Both the position numbers and the translations under genes were made by a program. Under the pieces are notes generated by a model that searched no databases, was not told the origin of the DNA, and saw only the letters and a program-made list of their open reading frames with translations. From Antarcticibacterium arcticum (GTDB lineage Bacteria > Bacteroidota > Bacteroidia > Flavobacteriales > Flavobacteriaceae), in NCBI RefSeq assembly GCF_007993795.1, contig NZ_CP042476.1, positions 124,001 to 188,000 of the forward strand: a stretch of DNA of 64,000 nt, given 5' to 3'. This document shows positions 1-9,404 of this stretch, piece after piece (position 1 is the stretch's first letter; every line of letters begins with the position of its first letter).

Positions 1-2
1 TA

Positions 3-3000
3 CAATCTCTGGGAGATAAAGTGCGGGCGAAAGAAGTAGCCGTTCAAAATGATGTTCCTATTATAAAAAGTAATGAAAGGGATCTTGAAACCCTGGAAAT
101 AGCAATGGAGGAAGCAACTGCAATAGGTTATCCATTGATGCTTAAAGCAGCCTCCGGTGGGGAGGCCGCGGGATGCGGGTTATAAGAGATGAAGAGCAAT
201 TAAAAGCAGCTTACCCTGAATCTAAAAGGGAAGCCGGCAATGCCTTTGGGGATGATACGGTTTTTATAGAAAAATTTGTCGAAAATCCCAAGCATATTGA
301 AATCCAGATAGTGGCAGATAATCATGGGAATATGGTGCATCTCTTCGAGAGGGATTGTTCTGTGCAGCGCAGATATCAAAAGGTTATTGAGTTTGCTCCA
401 TCCGTAGGATTAAAAGAAGAAATAAAACAAAAGCTTTATGAGTATGCTTTAAAGATTTGTAAAGCGGTAGCATATAATAATATTGGTACGGTTGAATTTT
501 TAGTAGAGGGAGATGAGATCTATTTTATCGAGGTAAATCCCAGAATTCAGGTAGAACACACCGTTACAGAGATCATTACCAATATAGATCTTGTAAAAAC
601 CCAGATCTTTATCGCCGGCGGTTACCGGTTGAGCGATAAACAAATCAAAATTGAAAGTCAGGAAAGCGTAGAAACAAACGGTTTCGCCCTTCAATGCAGG
701 ATCACCACAGAAGATCCCACCAATGATTTTAAGCCAGATTACGGTATAATAACTACTTACCGCAGTGCCTCCGGTTTTGGTATAAGGCTGGATGGAGGTA
801 GCGTCTACCAGGGTGTAAAGATCTCTCCTTTCTTTGATTCTATGTTGGTTAAAGTATCTGCCAGCAGCCGTACCCTGGATGGTGCCTGTAGAAAAATGAG
901 ACGTGCCCTGGCAGAATTTCGCGTAAGAGGGGTGAAAACAAATATTGCTTTCCTTGATAATATCCTGGATCACAAAACATTTAGAGAAGGCAGGGTGACT
1001 GTGAATTTTATAAAAGATAACCCGGAACTCCTCATTATAAAAGAACCCCGCAACCGGGCTACTAAAATGGTGAAATTTCTGGGAGATATCACTGTAAATG
1101 GAAATCCTGATGTTAAGTTTATAGATCCCGCCGTGAAGCTTATTACGCCAAAAATCCCCAAATTTGATGAGTACGGGGAATACCCGAAGGGTACAAAAGA
1201 CCTGCTTACCGAATACGGCCCCGAGAAATTTTCCCGCTGGATAAGGCACCAGGGAAAAGTGCAGTTTACAGATACCACCCTGCGCGATGCGCACCAAAGC
1301 CTGCTTGCCACCCGCATGCGCACCTATGATATGATGAAGGTGGCCGAAGGTTTTGCAAAAAATCATCCCAACACCTTTAGTATGGAGGTTTGGGGAGGTG
1401 CAACCTTTGATGTGTGCCTTAGATTCCTGAAAGAGGATCCCTGGGAGCGGTTAAGGTTATTGCGTAAGGCAATGCCCAACGTGCTATTGCAAATGCTGTT
1501 GCGGGGTTCAAATGGGGTAGGGTACACTGCGTATCCCGATAATTTAATTGAAAAATTTGTAACCGAATCCTGGGAAAATGGGGTTGATGTTTTCAGGATA
1601 TTTGATTCGTTAAACTGGATGAAATCCATTGAACCCTGCATTAAATATGTGAGGGATAATACGGGGGGGCTTGCTGAAGCTTCTATGTGTTACACGGGAG
1701 ATATTCTTGATCCCAAACGTACCAAATACACACTGGAATATTATGTACAGCTCGCCAGACAAATGGAAGATGCCGGCGCTCATATTTTGGGTATCAAAGA
1801 TATGGCGGGGCTATTAAAACCTTATGCCGCTCAGGAATTAGTTTCCGCGCTTAAATCAAAGATCAATATACCCATTCACCTTCATACCCATGACACCTCT
1901 TCAATACAGGCCGCCACCTATTTAAAAGCTATTGAGGCGGGGGTAGATGTGGTAGACGTAGCCATTGGTGGCCTTTCAGGATTAACCTCGCAACCCAATT
2001 TCAACGCGATGGTTGAAATGCTGAAGTCTGAAGACCTGGCACCCGACTTTAATATGGATAAGCTCAATGAATATTCTCATTACTGGGAGGCAGTGCGCAG
2101 TTATTATTATCCATTTGAAAGCGGATTGAAAGCCGGCTCTGCCGATGTATATAAACACGAAATTCCCGGTGGGCAATATTCAAATTTAAAACCTCAGGCG
2201 GCATCTCTTGGGTTAGCAGACCGTTTTTATGAGATCACCGAAATGTATGAGCGGGTGAATGACCTGTTTGGTGATATTATCAAGGTAACTCCAAGTTCCA
2301 AGGTTGTAGGAGACATGGCCCAATATTTAGTTAGTAATAATATGAGCATCGAAGATGTACTTGAAAAGGGGGATAGCATTTCCTTTCCTGAATCGGTTAA
2401 AAGTTTCTTTAAAGGGGATCTTGGTCAGCCCGTAGGAGGCTTTCCGGAGGAGCTTCAAAAAATAGTATTAAAGGATGAGAAACCATATGCCGAAAGGCCC
2501 AATGCCCATCTCGAGCCTATAGATTTTGAAAAGGAATTTAAGGAGTTCAGGGAAATGTTTCGGGATGGAATGGCCAGGGAATTAAACATGACAGATTTCC
2601 TTTCTTATAAACTCTATCCAAAGGTTTTTACAGATGCCTACAACCATCACAAGGAATTTGGGAATGTTATTACTATTCCTACTCAAAATTTCTTCTACGG
2701 AATGAAACCCGGGGAAGAGATCAATGTTGAAATGGATAAAGGGAAAACCCTGCTTATAGAATTACTTTCCATTGGAGAAGCAGATGAGGAGGGGCAGGTG
2801 GAAGTATATTTCAAAGTGAATGGCCAAACCCGTGCCGTTAAAGTACAGGATAAAAGCATTAAAGTAGAAAAGGTTGCCCATGCTAAAATTGACAAGCAAA
2901 ATGAGAATGAGGTAGGCGCTCCATTACAGGGCTCTCTTTCAAAGATCCTGGTGAAAACAGGACAAAAAGTGAAGAAAAATGAACCTTTGTTTATAATCGA

Positions 3001-3115
3001 AGCAATGAAAATGGAAACCACTATAACTGCAAATAAGGCTGGTGAAATAGATAAAGTAGTGCTGGCAGAAGGAATTATGGTATTTGCCGATGATCTTGTA
3101 CTTGTAATAAAATAA
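3..3115 (+). CDS. pyc: Pyruvate carboxylase, 5' truncated by the window and frameshifted as read
   Basis: Biotin enzyme that carboxylates pyruvate to oxaloacetate (anaplerosis, cytosol). Coding sequence runs from the window edge in the frame of base 3 to about base 158. It then continues one frame over from about 161 to the stop at 3113-3115, so one G is missing from the G-run 159-162 inside the ATP-grasp glycine loop (expected GGGGRGM). Visible in order: the end of the ATP-grasp and biotin carboxylase domains, the carboxyltransferase domain beginning near 1259 with FTDTTLRDAHQSLLATR, and the C-terminal biotinyl domain with EAMKM, whose biotin-accepting Lys codon is 3008-3010. About 110 N-terminal residues lie outside the window. 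The rest of the frame is intact over 980 codons, so I think the gene is functional and the shift is probably a sequence error; this is inference. Confidence 0.93.
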
Positions 3116-3118
3116 TAA

Positions 3119-3793
3119 ATGATGCAGTCAGAGCTATTTCATCATATCCATCCTTATGGGCCTTTCATACCGGAGAATGCCACAAAATTGATAGTGGGTA
3201 CTTTGCCACCGCCCCGCTTCACTACTGGTGACCTCAAAGAAGGTGATGTAGATTTTTGTTATGGAAGCAGGGATGGGATGTTGTGGGTGATCCTGGATAA
3301 ATTATTTGATCTTAACCTTACATTTGAAAACACTGCCCGGGCAATTGAGCAACGGGAACAATTTTTAATTAAACGCGGCATTGGGATTTGCGATATGGTT
3401 GAAAGTAGCCGCCGCGCAAAGATCGATGCCTCCGATCTTGGAATGCAGCAGGTTGAAATGCGCAATATGCTGGAGATCCTAAGAACCCATCCAAAAATAG
3501 AAACTCTTTTGTTCACAGGAGGAAATAGCAAGAATGGCCCCGAATACTTTTTTCGCAGGCATCTTAAAGAAAGCGGTGAGAATTTTAATTTAAAGGTGAT
3601 CTCCAATGAAATTCCAAGAATTCACCAGTTCGTCCTGGACGGAAGGCTTATAAATACCGTCTCGCTTATTGCCCCTTCAGGATCTGCAAACCGGGCTATT
3701 GGAAGTCTTGATCATTATAAAAAGATGAAAATAAAAGATCCTGAATTCAATACAATTGATTTCAGGATCTTACAGTATAAAGGTTACTTTTAA
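3119..3793 (+). CDS. Uracil-DNA glycosylase superfamily-like protein
   Basis: A 224-residue soluble protein that starts 3 nt after the pyc stop, so it is probably co-transcribed. Two short motifs recall the uracil-DNA glycosylase fold: a water-activating-type loop IVGTLPPPRF near residues 25-34, and APSGSANRAIGS near 185-196, which resembles the SPS/N leucine-loop motif of MUG-like enzymes. An FTGG segment near residue 130 fits the central strand. A role in removing damaged bases is a family-level inference; no substrate can be read from the sequence. ATG at 3119 and 3122 are both possible starts. Confidence 0.65.
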   Translation: MMQSELFHHIHPYGPFIPENATKLIVGTLPPPRFTTGDLKEGDVDFCYGSRDGMLWVILDKLFDLNLTFENTARAIEQREQFLIKRGIGICDMVESSRRAKIDASDLGMQQVEMRNMLEILRTHPKIETLLFTGGNSKNGPEYFFRRHLKESGENFNLKVISNEIPRIHQFVLDGRLINTVSLIAPSGSANRAIGSLDHYKKMKIKDPEFNTIDFRILQYKGYF

Positions 3794-3818
3794 AACCGCT
3801 TATTTTAATTCGGTTTTA
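3791..3818. terminator. Candidate bidirectional terminator between convergent genes
   Basis: Inverted repeat TAAAACCG (3791-3798) and CGGTTTTA (3811-3818) around a 12-nt loop lies between the convergent UDG-like gene and the bTHX gene, overlapping the bTHX stop codon. The stem is AT-rich and the U-run lies largely inside the stem, so it is a weak candidate. Confidence 0.4.
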
Positions 3819-3934
3819 TCCTGGTCTGCCAGTGTGGTAGGCTTGATCTTAAACTTTTTTCTGCGTGGTCTTAAGCGACCGCTGGAGCCCAGGGCTATTT
3901 TTCCGCGTTTTGTTTTTTTATCACCTTTTCCCAC
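3800..3934 (-). CDS. 30S ribosomal protein bTHX
   Basis: A 44-residue, extremely basic protein beginning MGKGDKKTKRGKIALGSSGR and continuing with an RPRRKKFKIKP stretch. This is the signature of the small 30S subunit protein THX found in Thermus and many Bacteroidota, where it packs into 16S rRNA at the top of the head. The start is GTG at 3934-3932: the upstream frame has a TAA four codons earlier and no ATG, so GTG is forced. It starts 2 nt after the stop of the preceding 46-aa gene, indicating translational coupling. Its basic composition and small size make it easy for automatic annotation to miss. Confidence 0.88.
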   Translation of the reverse strand: MGKGDKKTKRGKIALGSSGRLRPRRKKFKIKPTTLADQDKTELK

Positions 3935-3936
3935 GA

Positions 3937-4077
3937 CTATTGCTTATTTTGTTGTTTTTTGATGGTCTTCTCATCAATATCAACCTTGTTAGTATCCTGT
4001 TTTTTAGTTCCTATATTTTTCAGCGGATTTCCTTCGGTATCTTTCCTTTTAATCCTGCTGTCTTCCATACGTCCCAT
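3937..4077 (-). CDS. Small basic protein of unknown function upstream of bTHX
   Basis: A 46-residue frame beginning MGRMEDSRIKRKDTEGNPLK, rich in Lys/Arg/Asp/Gln and without hydrophobic segments, ending 2 nt before the bTHX GTG. I do not recognise the family. Tight coupling to bTHX and the absence of any membrane or signal segment suggest a cytosolic, perhaps ribosome- or RNA-associated, protein; that is inference. ATG at 4077 is used, with a second ATG three codons in (4068). The segment 4078-4129 upstream has no clear terminator and only a weak -7 match (TATCTTTA), so read-through from trpA is possible. Confidence 0.6.
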   Translation of the reverse strand: MGRMEDSRIKRKDTEGNPLKNIGTKKQDTNKVDIDEKTIKKQQNKQ

Positions 4078-4129
4078 AATTTTAGATTTTAAAGTTTATT
4101 AAAGATAAAGAACAGGACGTAAAATTCTA

Positions 4130-4912
4130 TTAAAACCCTGTTAAAGGGCGAACAGAGGAAATGAAATCCGGGGTTTTTCCGGTTCCGTTTTGGTCAAGGT
4201 GTTTTACAAAAGCACTCCCTATGATGGCACCTCTGGCATATTCTGTGGCCTGGGAAAAAGTTTCCTGGTCACTAATGCCGAAGCCAATTACCTGTGGATT
4301 TTCAAGATTCATGGCAGCAATTCTTTTAAAATATTTCCGGGTTTCATCTCCAAAACCTTTGGTAGATCCGGTTACACTGGCACTGCTTACCATATAAATA
4401 AATCCATTGGAAACAGAATCAATCAGGCGGATGCGATCCTCGGAAGTTTGGGGAGTAATAAGGAATATATTAATAAGGCCGTATTCTTCAAATATTGCTT
4501 TATAATTATCTATATAAACATCTACCGGCAGATCTGGTATGATCAAGCCATCGATACCTATTTTCCTGCATTTTGCGCAAAACTTTTCAACCCCAAATTG
4601 TAAAATGGGATTGAAATATCCCATGATGATCAGTGGGATATTTACAGAGGATCTAATGTCTTTTAACTGTTCAAAAAGCTTCCCGGTGGTCATTCCGTTT
4701 TTAAGAGCTTTGGTAGAACTTTCCTGAATAGTTGGCCCATCAGCCAGCGGATCACTAAAAGGTAGGCCAATTTCAATGAAATCTACCCCGCTTTTCTCAA
4801 GATCCTGAATGATACTTACCGTGTCATTTATATTTGGAAATCCCGCTGTAAAATATATGGAAAGTAATTTTCTCTTGTTTTCTGTTTGAAATATTTTTTG
4901 AATTCTGTTCAT
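4130..4912 (-). CDS. trpA: Tryptophan synthase alpha chain
   Basis: Cleaves indole-3-glycerol phosphate to indole and glyceraldehyde 3-phosphate, passing indole to TrpB within the alpha2-beta2 complex. The 260-residue TIM barrel shows the catalytic pair: Glu47 in FIEIGLPFSDP and Asp58 in PLADGP, matching E49/D60 of the E. coli enzyme. A GFGISDQE segment near residue 210 forms part of the phosphate site. Last gene of trpEGDCFBA, 27 nt downstream of trpB. Confidence 0.97.
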   Translation of the reverse strand: MNRIQKIFQTENKRKLLSIYFTAGFPNINDTVSIIQDLEKSGVDFIEIGLPFSDPLADGPTIQESSTKALKNGMTTGKLFEQLKDIRSSVNIPLIIMGYFNPILQFGVEKFCAKCRKIGIDGLIIPDLPVDVYIDNYKAIFEEYGLINIFLITPQTSEDRIRLIDSVSNGFIYMVSSASVTGSTKGFGDETRKYFKRIAAMNLENPQVIGFGISDQETFSQATEYARGAIIGSAFVKHLDQNGTGKTPDFISSVRPLTGF

Positions 4913-4939
4913 ATCAGTTTAATTAATTACACCCGGGTA

Positions 4940-6121
4940 TTAGAGGTTAAAATATTCTATGTAGGTACTAAGATCTTTATCTCCCCGGCCAGAAAGGTTG
5001 ACCACCACAATATCATCTTCTTTAAATTTTCGGTCTTTAAAAATTGCCAGTGCATGAGATGTTTCAATGGCCGGAATGATGCCTTCCAGTTCCGCTAATT
5101 CCCTTCCGGCTTTCATCGCGGCATCATCTGTAATAGAAATAAATTCTCCACGACCCGTCCTGAATAGGTTAGCGTGCATAGGCCCCACACCCGGATAATC
5201 CAAACCTGCCGAGATGGAATATGGTTCGGTTATTTGTCCGTCTTCGGTTTGCATCAATAGTGTTTTACTGCCGTGGATGATCCCTTCTTTTCCCAAAGCT
5301 GAGGTAGCTGCACTCTCTCCTGTATAAATACCTTTTCCCGCAGCTTCTACTGCAATGATCCCCACTTCAGGTTTATCGAGGTAATGGAAATAAGCCCCTG
5401 CCGCATTACTGCCTCCTCCAACGCAGGCCACTACAAAATCCGGATTCTCCCTGCCTTCCTTCTCCATAAGCTGAATTTTTATCTCTTCAGAAATAACCGA
5501 CTGGAACCGGGCTACCATATCCGGATACGGATGCGGACCTACTACAGATCCTATGATATAATGCGTATCTACGGGATTGTTGATCCAGTCGCGGATAGCT
5601 TCATTTGTGGCATCCTTTAATGTTCGGCTGCCGGATTTTGCGGGAACTACAGTTGCTCCCAGCATTTTCATTCTGGCAACATTGGGAGCCTGGCGTTCAA
5701 TATCTACCTCACCCATATATACAATACATTCCAATCCCATGAGTGCGCACACTGTTGCGGTTGCAACGCCGTGCTGTCCTGCACCCGTCTCTGCAATAAT
5801 GCGCTTCTTTCCAAGGCGTTTTGCCATAAGGATCTGGCCTACTGTATTGTTCACCTTGTGCGCTCCCGTGTGGCAAAGGTCTTCACGTTTTAAATAGATC
5901 CTCGTATTGTATTTTTTACTGTACCGCTCTGCAAAATATAGGGGAGTTGGCCTGCCTACATATTCTTTAAGCAAATATTTGAATTCCTTTTGGAAAGATT
6001 CTTCCTGCATTATTTCCAAATAGCGGGACCGCAATTCTTCCACATTTGGATATAACATTTCGGGAATGAAAGCACCTCCAAAATCACCATAATACCCTTT
6101 TTCGTTTACCTGATAACTCAT
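4940..6121 (-). CDS. trpB: Tryptophan synthase beta chain
   Basis: PLP enzyme that condenses indole with serine to give tryptophan. The 393-residue length is normal for the TrpB1 type. The PLP Schiff-base lysine is Lys89 in HTGAHKVNN, and the phosphate-binding glycine loop VGGGSNAAG lies near residue 235. It begins with the usual flavobacterial YYGDFGGAFIPEML block. It lies between trpF (33 nt upstream) and trpA and shares the leader-controlled transcript. Confidence 0.98.
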   Translation of the reverse strand: MSYQVNEKGYYGDFGGAFIPEMLYPNVEELRSRYLEIMQEESFQKEFKYLLKEYVGRPTPLYFAERYSKKYNTRIYLKREDLCHTGAHKVNNTVGQILMAKRLGKKRIIAETGAGQHGVATATVCALMGLECIVYMGEVDIERQAPNVARMKMLGATVVPAKSGSRTLKDATNEAIRDWINNPVDTHYIIGSVVGPHPYPDMVARFQSVISEEIKIQLMEKEGRENPDFVVACVGGGSNAAGAYFHYLDKPEVGIIAVEAAGKGIYTGESAATSALGKEGIIHGSKTLLMQTEDGQITEPYSISAGLDYPGVGPMHANLFRTGRGEFISITDDAAMKAGRELAELEGIIPAIETSHALAIFKDRKFKEDDIVVVNLSGRGDKDLSTYIEYFNL

Positions 6122-6154
6122 TGGTTTATTTTTAATTAGTTTGATCTCAGAAAT

Positions 6155-6862
6155 TTATCTAAGGCCCTGATATGTCAATTTTTTACTGAATTCTTCGAGC
6201 AAATTCTTATCCTTTTCTCCCGGAGAAATTTCAAATTTGCTGTTCACATCTATCCCATAGAAAACCCGGGATTTTCCTGTTTTTTCAAAAAATTCCTTTA
6301 ATTTCTTTAAACCTACAACATCTTCCAATCCTATACCGCCGCTTAGAAAAAATGGGGTGACAGAAGAATAATTTTTTAGAAGCTCCCAATTAAATGGAAT
6401 GCCATTTCCACCTTTATTTCCCCCTTTGGTATCGAATAGAAAAAAATCTACAATTCCTTCATATTGGTTTAAAATGGAGAAATCGAATTCCTCATTTACT
6501 GCAAATACCTTGAAGATCTCTAAACCGGTACCGTTTTCTCTATTTTGAAAAGTAACCCTAAGGTTTCTGCAATATTCAGGGGATTCGTCTCCATGTAATT
6601 GGATAGCATTAAGTTTATGTTGGAGGGTTTTCTGCACAATAAAATCTTCAGAAGCATCTACAAAAACTCCGGTTTTTTTTATTTTTTCTGAAACTTCCGG
6701 GATCTCATTGATAAAATTTCTCGGAGATGCTTCATAAAATATAAATCCAAGGTAATCTGGTTTCAGGGACTCCATTTCCCGGATGTTACCGGGAGTTCCC
6801 ATTCCGCAGATTTTCAGCTGAATGGGGATAGGTTGTTTTATGTTTAAATTTTGGTCCCGCAT
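6155..6862 (-). CDS. trpF: Phosphoribosylanthranilate isomerase
   Basis: Amadori rearrangement of phosphoribosylanthranilate to CdRP, the fourth step of tryptophan synthesis. A 235-residue TIM barrel with the catalytic Cys19 in KICGM near the N-terminus, LFDTKGGNKGG near residue 150 carrying the general-acid Asp, and FFLSGGIG near 175 for phosphate binding. It is a separate gene, not fused to trpC as in enterobacteria, and starts 7 nt after the trpC stop. Confidence 0.95.
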   Translation of the reverse strand: MRDQNLNIKQPIPIQLKICGMGTPGNIREMESLKPDYLGFIFYEASPRNFINEIPEVSEKIKKTGVFVDASEDFIVQKTLQHKLNAIQLHGDESPEYCRNLRVTFQNRENGTGLEIFKVFAVNEEFDFSILNQYEGIVDFFLFDTKGGNKGGNGIPFNWELLKNYSSVTPFFLSGGIGLEDVVGLKKLKEFFEKTGKSRVFYGIDVNSKFEISPGEKDKNLLEEFSKKLTYQGLR

Positions 6863-6869
6863 CTCAATT

Positions 6870-7655
6870 TTAATTGTTAAGTTTTGTGATGAACTGTGAC
6901 GCGCTTTTTCCGGGATCTTCTGTTTTCATGAAATTTTCACCAATAAGGAATCCGCGATATCCATAATTTTGAAGGTCTTTTATAGCATCAACGCTGCTAA
7001 TTCCGCTTTCAGATACCTTTAGGAAGTCGGCAGGGATCTTTTCTGAAAGATCTTTACTTATTTGCGTACTCACTTCAAAGGTTTTTAAATTCCGGTTATT
7101 CACTCCCATCATATCCAGGCTGGGCATTATTGATTTTTCCAATTCTTCCTGGTTATGAACCTCCAATAGAACTTCCAGGTCCAGACTTTGGGCAAATTGA
7201 GATAAATTTTTTATTTCATCCCGGGTAAGAACTGCGGCTATAAGCAAAATAACATCTGCACCATGTGCTTTAGCTTCCAGGAGCTGGTATTCATCTACAA
7301 TAAATTCTTTGCGCAACAGGGGCATATGTACAGTGGCCCGGGCTAGTATTAGGTCCTCCAGTGAGCCGCCAAAATATTTTCCGTCAGTTAAAACAGACAT
7401 TCCGCAAACGCCTGCCTGCTCATAACCAAATGCAACTTCCCCCACATTGAGGTCCTGGTTTATTACAGCTTTGGAAGGAGAGCGCCTCTTATGCTCGGCA
7501 ATAATCCCCGAGCTGCTGTTCTGTAAAGCCTTTACGAGAGAGGTTGTCTTTCTTTCAAAAAGCGGATATCCCGAAAGGGCTTTAGAGGATATTATTTGTT
7601 TTTTCAACTCAACCTCCTTGTATTTATCTGCAATGATCCTGTTCAGAATGTTCAT
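6870..7655 (-). CDS. trpC: Indole-3-glycerol phosphate synthase
   Basis: Ring closure of CdRP to indole-3-glycerol phosphate. The 261-residue TIM barrel has the family signature IIAEHKRRSPSK at residues 51-62, the catalytic LLRKEFIVDEYQ block near 114, LLEVHN near 165 and SESGISS near 218 for phosphate binding. It lies between trpD (31 nt upstream) and trpF. Confidence 0.97.
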   Translation of the reverse strand: MNILNRIIADKYKEVELKKQIISSKALSGYPLFERKTTSLVKALQNSSSGIIAEHKRRSPSKAVINQDLNVGEVAFGYEQAGVCGMSVLTDGKYFGGSLEDLILARATVHMPLLRKEFIVDEYQLLEAKAHGADVILLIAAVLTRDEIKNLSQFAQSLDLEVLLEVHNQEELEKSIMPSLDMMGVNNRNLKTFEVSTQISKDLSEKIPADFLKVSESGISSVDAIKDLQNYGYRGFLIGENFMKTEDPGKSASQFITKLNN

Positions 7656-7686
7656 TTTTACTTTTTTAAATATTTTTTCTGCATTG

Positions 7687-8679
7687 TTATTTACTTAGTT
7701 CCTGCAGTTTTTTAAATGCCTTTAATGCCCTTCCGGAGTGAAGGGATTCCTGTGCTTTTTCAAATCCTTCGCGGGGGGTAAGTTTTTGAGCCGTGGCGAT
7801 TGCCATACCGGCATTTGCGCACACTACATTTTGCTGTGCATCGGTGCTTTTACCGTTCAAAATGTTGAGAAATATTTCAGCAGAAGAATCTATAGATCCT
7901 CCGCCGGCAATTTCAGAAGCTTTTAGGGTTTCAACTCCAAAATCTATTGCTTCCAGCATTCCTTCCGAAGAATTGGAAATAGTTTTGGTTGGGCCGGTAA
8001 GGGATATTTCATCATATCCATCAAGTGCGTGTAATATTGTGAAATTCTTATTGGTATTCTGGTATAGATATCCATACATTCTTGCCAGCTCCAGGCTAAA
8101 AACCCCCACCAGTTGATGAGGCGGAAATGCCGGATTTACCATAGGCCCCAACATATTGAAAAAAGTTTTTACTGCCAGTGATTTTCTTATGGGGGCCACA
8201 TTTTTCATAGCCGGATGAAAGAGCGGGGCATGGAGCACACAAATTCCTGCTTCATCTATACATTTCTCTAAAAAACCGGGATCTGCACTAAATTTTATCC
8301 CTAAATGTTCCATCACATTGGAACTGCCACTTACCGAGGAAACACCGTAATTCCCATGTTTTGCCACTTTAATGTCCGCACCCGCGGTAATAAAGGAAGC
8401 AAGGGTTGAAATATTAAATGTGTCCTTGCCATCCCCACCGGTGCCACAAAGGTCAATTGGATCATATGCACTCAAATCTACGGCCAAACAAAGTTCCAGA
8501 AGTGCATCCCGGAATCCTTCCAATTCGTCAATCGTGATGCTTCGCATCATATATACCGTTAAAAAAGCAGCGATCTGGCTTTGATTATATTCGCCGTTTG
8601 AAATATTTATTAAAGCTTCCCTGGCTTCAGTTTTTGAAATGGTTTCGTGATTTATAAGTCGGTTAAGCAAAGTTTTCAT
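7687..8679 (-). CDS. trpD: Anthranilate phosphoribosyltransferase
   Basis: Transfers phosphoribose from PRPP to anthranilate. The 330-residue protein has the PRPP-binding loop GTGGDGKDTFN at 79-89, KHGN at 107-110, and the metal-site DE pair in the DGYDEIS segment near residue 217. It is a stand-alone enzyme, not fused to TrpG. The start is 13 nt after the trpG stop, so the two are probably coupled. Confidence 0.97.
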   Translation of the reverse strand: MKTLLNRLINHETISKTEAREALINISNGEYNQSQIAAFLTVYMMRSITIDELEGFRDALLELCLAVDLSAYDPIDLCGTGGDGKDTFNISTLASFITAGADIKVAKHGNYGVSSVSGSSNVMEHLGIKFSADPGFLEKCIDEAGICVLHAPLFHPAMKNVAPIRKSLAVKTFFNMLGPMVNPAFPPHQLVGVFSLELARMYGYLYQNTNKNFTILHALDGYDEISLTGPTKTISNSSEGMLEAIDFGVETLKASEIAGGGSIDSSAEIFLNILNGKSTDAQQNVVCANAGMAIATAQKLTPREGFEKAQESLHSGRALKAFKKLQELSK

Positions 8680-8692
8680 GATGGTATGTTCC

Positions 8693-9361
8693 TTAAAGTT
8701 CAGATTTTGTATCGGGAAATAATTCTTTTTCAGGCTGAGGTTTTTCAGAATTTACACCAGAAAACACCCAATTCTTTATCATTAATTTTCCATTTGGAGT
8801 TAAAACAGATTCAGGGTGAAATTGAACTCCTCTCACATCATATTCCCGGTGACGCAGGGACATTACCTGGCCATTTTCATCATAAGAAGTAGCCTCCAGG
8901 CAGGCGGGGAGATTTTTATCTACCACCCAGGAGTGATATCGGCCTACTTCGAACTCATTTTCAATGCCGTTGAAAAGCGATTCATCATTTACGTTTTTTG
9001 TTACTTTCGTTGCGACCCCGTGATAAACGGTTTCAAGGTTGATCAAGTTTCCGCCAAAAACTTCTCCAATAGCCTGCTGGCCAAGGCATACTCCTAAAAT
9101 GCTTTTGTTTGCAGCATATTCCTTTACAATTGCCTTTAGTAGTCCTGCTTCTTCGGGGATGCCGGGTCCCGGGGATAAGAGTATCTTATCATAATGAGCA
9201 ACATCTTCAAGGGAGATCTCATTATTGCGCCTCACGGAAACCTCACAATTCAGCTCCTCCAGGTAATGCACCAAATTGTAAACAAAGGAATCATAATTGT
9301 CAATTACCAAAACCGAAACCGGTTTCCCGAGACGAGCAATACTTTTTTCTGAATTTTTCAT
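8693..9361 (-). CDS. trpG: Anthranilate synthase component II (glutamine amidotransferase)
   Basis: Supplies ammonia from glutamine to TrpE. A 222-residue class I amidotransferase with the nucleophile Cys92 in GVCLGQQ and the catalytic His182/Glu184 in FHPES. The SPGPG oxyanion loop is at 63-67. In many bacteria the same subunit also serves PabB; nothing here says whether that applies. It starts 43 nt downstream of trpE. Confidence 0.95.
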   Translation of the reverse strand: MKNSEKSIARLGKPVSVLVIDNYDSFVYNLVHYLEELNCEVSVRRNNEISLEDVAHYDKILLSPGPGIPEEAGLLKAIVKEYAANKSILGVCLGQQAIGEVFGGNLINLETVYHGVATKVTKNVNDESLFNGIENEFEVGRYHSWVVDKNLPACLEATSYDENGQVMSLRHREYDVRGVQFHPESVLTPNGKLMIKNWVFSGVNSEKPQPEKELFPDTKSEL

Positions 9362-9404
9362 TTTTTTATTTCAATATTTCACACTTAGCAAAGATGGGGA
9401 TGCA

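Noticed and set aside
500..1366. Long minus-strand frames opposite pyc, and similar long antisense frames opposite guaB, acn and tgt
   Set aside because: They are shadows of conserved genes on the other strand; their products lack recognisable domains.
3756..4092. Two plus-strand frames (3756-3962, 3865-4092)
   Set aside because: They are antisense to the bTHX and 46-aa frames, which have clear family or coupling support; the plus-strand translations are Phe/Leu-rich with no homology pattern.
6155..7655. Separate trpC and trpF as a possible fission of a fused gene
   Set aside because: Separate genes are the usual state outside enterobacteria, and both are full length.
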